In this document: positions 61,467 through 64,000 of the stretch, piece by piece
Layout: every line of letters starts with the position of its first letter
Position numbering within the stretch: position 1 is the stretch's first letter
Made by a program: the position numbers and the translations under genes
Notes under the pieces: model-generated
What the model was told of the DNA's origin: nothing
What the model saw: the letters and a program-made list of their open reading frames with translations, nothing else
The model's database searches: none
DNA from: Actinoallomurus liliacearum
Lineage (GTDB): Bacteria; Actinomycetota; Actinomycetes; Streptosporangiales; Streptosporangiaceae
Assembly (NCBI RefSeq): GCF_039542035.1
Contig: NZ_BAABHJ010000002.1
Location: 310,001-374,000 of the forward strand
Length of the DNA stretch: 64,000 nucleotides
Reading direction: 5' to 3'

Positions 61467-61527
61467 ATAGTCAAGAGGACGTAAAGTCATATTGACCCGC
61501 AGGTGACGAATTCCTATGTTCCGCGCA

Positions 61528-61546
61528 GCACCACCAAACGTGGTGC
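61528..61546 (+). promoter_or_regulatory. Hairpin GCACCAC-N5-GTGGTGC in the sedolisin upstream region
   Basis: Perfect 7-bp stem with a 5-nt loop about 60 bp before the sedolisin start. Could be an operator or a stabilising 5'-UTR stem. Confidence 0.5.
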
Positions 61547-61606
61547 CACCGGCCGGAAGGCGGTAGACCCCGCCGCATCCGGCCTCCCGCCAGAAAGGGA
61601 GCAAGG

Positions 61607-63586
61607 ATGTCACCCCCATCCACCCGAGCCCGTCGCCTGCGGCGCACGCTCCTGACCCTCATCGCCGCACTCGCCCTGCCCATCGCCCTGCTCACCGCCG
61701 CGACCGCGCCGGCGAGCGCCGCCCCGGCCGCCGCCGGACCGCATCACGTCGCCCCGGTGAAGCGCGCGTGCGCGGCCCCCACCCGTCGTGGCCAGATGGC
61801 GTGTCTGTCCCTCGTACGCACCGACGTGGCCGCCCGCCAGGGCGTCCACCCGAACCTGGCACCGTCCGGATACGGCCCCTCCGACCTGCAGAGCGCGTAC
61901 GCCCTGCCGTCCTCGTCGGCCGGATCCGGGCAGACGGTCGCGATCGTCGACGCCTATGACGACCCGAACGCCGAATCCGACCTGGCGACGTACCGCTCCC
62001 AGTACGGGCTGGCCGCCTGCACCACCGCGAACGGCTGTTTCAAGAAGGTCAACGAGACCGGTGGCAGCAGCCTCCCGTCCGCCGACTCCGGCTGGGCCGA
62101 GGAAGAGTCGCTGGACCTGGACATGGTGTCGGCGGTCTGCCCGAGCTGCCACATCCTGCTCGTCGAGGCGACCCAGCCGAGCATGGCCGACCTGGGCACC
62201 GCGGTGAACACCGCGGTCAGCCTCGGCGCCAAGTTCGTGTCGAACAGCTACGGCGGCTCCGAGGACAGCACCGACCCGAGCAGCGACTCCTCCTACTTCA
62301 ACCACCCGGGCGTCGCGATCACCGTGTCGTCGGGCGACAGCGGCTACGGCGTCGAGTACCCGGCGGCCTCGCAGTACGTCACCGCGGTGGGCGGAACCTC
62401 GCTGTCCCGGGCGTCGAACTCGCGTGGCTGGAGCGAGTCGGCCTGGTCCGGCGCGGGCTCGGGCTGCTCCTCCTATGACTCGAAGCCGTCCTGGCAGAAG
62501 GACTCCGGCTGCGCCAAGCGCACGGTGGCCGACGTCTCGGCCGTGGCCGACCCGAACACCGGCCTCGCCGTCTACGACAGCTACCAGGTCGGCGGGTGGC
62601 TCGTCGTCGGCGGCACCAGCGCCTCCTCGCCGATCATCGCCGGCGTCTACGCGCTGGGCGGGTCTCCGGCGTCCGGCACCTACCCGGCGTCCTACCCGTA
62701 CGCTCACACCGGCGCGCTCAACGACGTCACCTCGGGCAGCAACGGTTCGTGCAGCCCGTCCTACCTGTGCACCGCCGGTTCCGGGTACGACGGGCCGACC
62801 GGGCTGGGCACTCCCAACGGGGCGACGGCCTTCCAGGGCGGATCCACCGGCGGCAACACCGTCACGGTGACCAACCCGGGCAACCAGACCAGCACGGTCG
62901 GCACGGCGGTCACCCTGCAGATCCAGGCGACCGACTCCGCCTCGGGCCAGACGTTGACCTACAGCGCGACCGGCCTGCCCGCCGGGCTGTCGATCAACTC
63001 CTCGACCGGCCTGATCTCCGGGACGCCGACCACGGCGGGCACCTCGAACGTCACCGTCAGCGCCAAGGACTCCACCGGCGCCTCCGGGTCGGCGTCCTTC
63101 ACCTGGACGGTGAACCCGGTCGGCGGCGGGTGCTCCTCGCCGGGCAACAAGGTGAGCAACGGCGGCTTCGAGAGCGGCACCTCACCCTGGACGACGACCT
63201 CCGGCGTCGTCTCGGCCAACGGCAGCGGTGAGACCTCGCACTCGGGCAGCTACTTCGCCTGGCTCGACGGCTACGGCACCACCCACACCGACAGCGCCAC
63301 CCAGTCGGTGACGATCCCGTCCGGCTGCAAGGCCTCGCTCAGCTTCTACCTGCACATCGACACGAGCGAGTCCGGCAGCACCGCCTACGACAAGCTGACG
63401 GTCAAGGTCGGCAGCACGACCCTGGCCACCTACAGCAACGTCAACGCCGCGTCCGGATACACGCAGAAGACCTTCGACGTGTCCTCCTACGCCGGCCAGA
63501 CCGTGACACTGTCGTTCAGCGGCACCGAGGACTCGTCCCTGCAGACGAGCTTCGTGCTCGACGACGTCGCCATCAACGCATCCTGA
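61607..63586 (+). CDS. Secreted S53 sedolisin-like serine protease with Ig-like and jelly-roll modules
   Basis: 659 residues. Sec signal peptide to about residue 38 (LLTAATAPASAAPAA). Peptidase S53 domain (about 75-420): acid dyad in WAEEESLDLDMVSAVCPSC (Glu about 166, Asp about 170), oxyanion Asp in SSGDSGYGVEYPAAS and Ser about 338 in GGTSASSPIIAG. Unlike classical sedolisins the pro-region is very short (about 35 residues). Next an Ig/He_PIG-like domain (about 430-505), then a beta-jelly roll similar to CBM-like P-domains (about 510-659; NGGFESGTSPWTTTSG). Likely a scavenging protease acting at acidic pH. Confidence 0.92.
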   Translation: MSPPSTRARRLRRTLLTLIAALALPIALLTAATAPASAAPAAAGPHHVAPVKRACAAPTRRGQMACLSLVRTDVAARQGVHPNLAPSGYGPSDLQSAYALPSSSAGSGQTVAIVDAYDDPNAESDLATYRSQYGLAACTTANGCFKKVNETGGSSLPSADSGWAEEESLDLDMVSAVCPSCHILLVEATQPSMADLGTAVNTAVSLGAKFVSNSYGGSEDSTDPSSDSSYFNHPGVAITVSSGDSGYGVEYPAASQYVTAVGGTSLSRASNSRGWSESAWSGAGSGCSSYDSKPSWQKDSGCAKRTVADVSAVADPNTGLAVYDSYQVGGWLVVGGTSASSPIIAGVYALGGSPASGTYPASYPYAHTGALNDVTSGSNGSCSPSYLCTAGSGYDGPTGLGTPNGATAFQGGSTGGNTVTVTNPGNQTSTVGTAVTLQIQATDSASGQTLTYSATGLPAGLSINSSTGLISGTPTTAGTSNVTVSAKDSTGASGSASFTWTVNPVGGGCSSPGNKVSNGGFESGTSPWTTTSGVVSANGSGETSHSGSYFAWLDGYGTTHTDSATQSVTIPSGCKASLSFYLHIDTSESGSTAYDKLTVKVGSTTLATYSNVNAASGYTQKTFDVSSYAGQTVTLSFSGTEDSSLQTSFVLDDVAINAS

Positions 63587-63599
63587 CCGTGATCCATCG

Positions 63600-63628
63600 G
63601 GGCCCCGCGCGTCTCCCGCGCGGGGCCC
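63600..63628 (+). terminator. Strong hairpin terminator after the sedolisin gene
   Basis: GGGCCCCGCGCG (63600-63611), 5-nt loop, CGCGCGGGGCCC (63617-63628), 13 bp after the stop and followed by TCCTCCTT, a partial T-run. Confidence 0.8.
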
Positions 63629-63655
63629 TCCTCCTTCGTGGCCGCTCCGGCCCGG

Positions 63656-63703
63656 CGCCACCGGCACGCCACCACCGGGCACGCCACCACCGGCACGCCG
63701 CCC
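63656..63703. repeat. Short tandem repeat
   Basis: Three near-identical units of about 15 bp (CCACCACCGGGCACG-like) in the gap before the last gene. Confidence 0.6.
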
Positions 63704-63793
63704 TTCCCAAATCCGGCCGCCTGGAGTAGACAGGCGGGAGACCGACCGGTGGATCGGCCCTCCGGCCGCCGGCCCGGCAGAGAGGCAGTGCCC

Positions 63794-64000
63794 ATGGCCG
63801 CCGACGACCGGGGCGACTTCACCGGCCGCTGGGAACACGAGAAGACCCACCTGCGGAAGGCGTTCTTCCGGCTCGACATCGCGGCGTTCCTCATCTGCGC
63901 GCTGGTCGGCCTCGACACCCTCGGCACGGTCGCCGCCAAGGGCCCGCAGGGCCTGGTCTGGCTGCTGTTCCTGGCGGTGTTCTTCTTCCTGCCGTACGGG
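63794..64000 (+). CDS. APC-family permease, partial (runs off right edge)
   Basis: First 69 codons: a charged N-terminus (MAADDRGDFTGRWEHEKTHL), then helix 1 (FFRLDIAAFLICALVGLDTLGTVAAKG) and helix 2 (GLVWLLFLAVFFFLPYG), which is the start of the actinobacterial amino-acid permease type with LDTLG and FFFLPYG. The rest lies outside the window. A GAGAGGCAG stretch precedes ATG 63794. Substrate cannot be told. Confidence 0.8.
   Translation, partial: MAADDRGDFTGRWEHEKTHLRKAFFRLDIAAFLICALVGLDTLGTVAAKGPQGLVWLLFLAVFFFLPYG

Noticed and set aside
1..64000. CRISPR arrays, tRNA, rRNA or complete insertion sequences
   Set aside because: No regularly spaced repeats, no cloverleaf or rRNA-like segments, and no intact transposase were seen on reading both strands.

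Overview
This is a 64-kb window of very GC-rich DNA (third codon positions almost all G/C, many GTG/TTG starts, frequent 4-nt ATGA/GTGA overlaps, several probably leaderless genes). Together with the gene families (DUF3040, CGNR regulators, calerythrin-type EF-hand protein, Rv2578c-type radical SAM, many TetR/PadR/MarR repressors, ricin-B and F5/8C secreted glycosidases), this points to a filamentous actinobacterium, probably Streptosporangiales/Thermomonosporaceae-like. The genus is not determined.

Layout. 1-8.5 kb is a detoxification and drug-efflux region: epoxide hydrolase, arylamine N-acetyltransferase, PadR, MFS exporter plus TetR, ABC-F protein, a second TetR, a headless TetR remnant and an EamA exporter. 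8.6-23.5 kb has a large protein with a degenerate AAA+ domain, pirin, a TPR protein, an MFS/ArsR pair with a three-site operator, a carboxymuconolactone decarboxylase plus phosphotriesterase-like lactonase operon opposite a CGNR regulator, MarC, NERD and acyltransferase-3 membrane proteins, and an ECF sigma factor coupled to an Ada-type repair protein of permuted domain order. 23.5-31 kb has DUF3040, a GHL10 lipoprotein, a site-2 protease, an EamA/LysR pair, an SOS-boxed radical SAM protein and a four-EF-hand calcium protein.

About 30.2-41.1 kb is a scarred accessory region. It holds a GntR fragment, a superoxide dismutase cut off after about 50 codons, an intact BisC-type molybdopterin reductase, a frameshifted and deleted metX-like gene, a frameshifted radical SAM/SPASM maturase, a probable Tn3 transposase scrap, an Lrp/methionine gamma-lyase-type pair, and a 5'-truncated gene abutting a 3' fragment of another gene.

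41.3-64 kb is catabolic: a secreted GH3 glucosidase, an amide-utilisation locus (MarR, AmiC-like sensor, APC permease, acetamidase/formamidase), a tightly coupled four-gene cassette (acyl-CoA dehydrogenase-like, PIG-L deacetylase, NodS-like methyltransferase, GT2) that looks like a small-molecule or glycan pathway of unknown product, a secreted GH16 with ricin and F5/8C modules, an aldo/keto reductase, a PadR-controlled MacB-type ABC exporter, a Gfo/Idh oxidoreductase, a secreted sedolisin and the start of an APC permease. Many regulator genes here carry visible perfect inverted repeats at their promoters; these are listed separately. No rRNA, tRNA, CRISPR array or intact insertion sequence was recognised.
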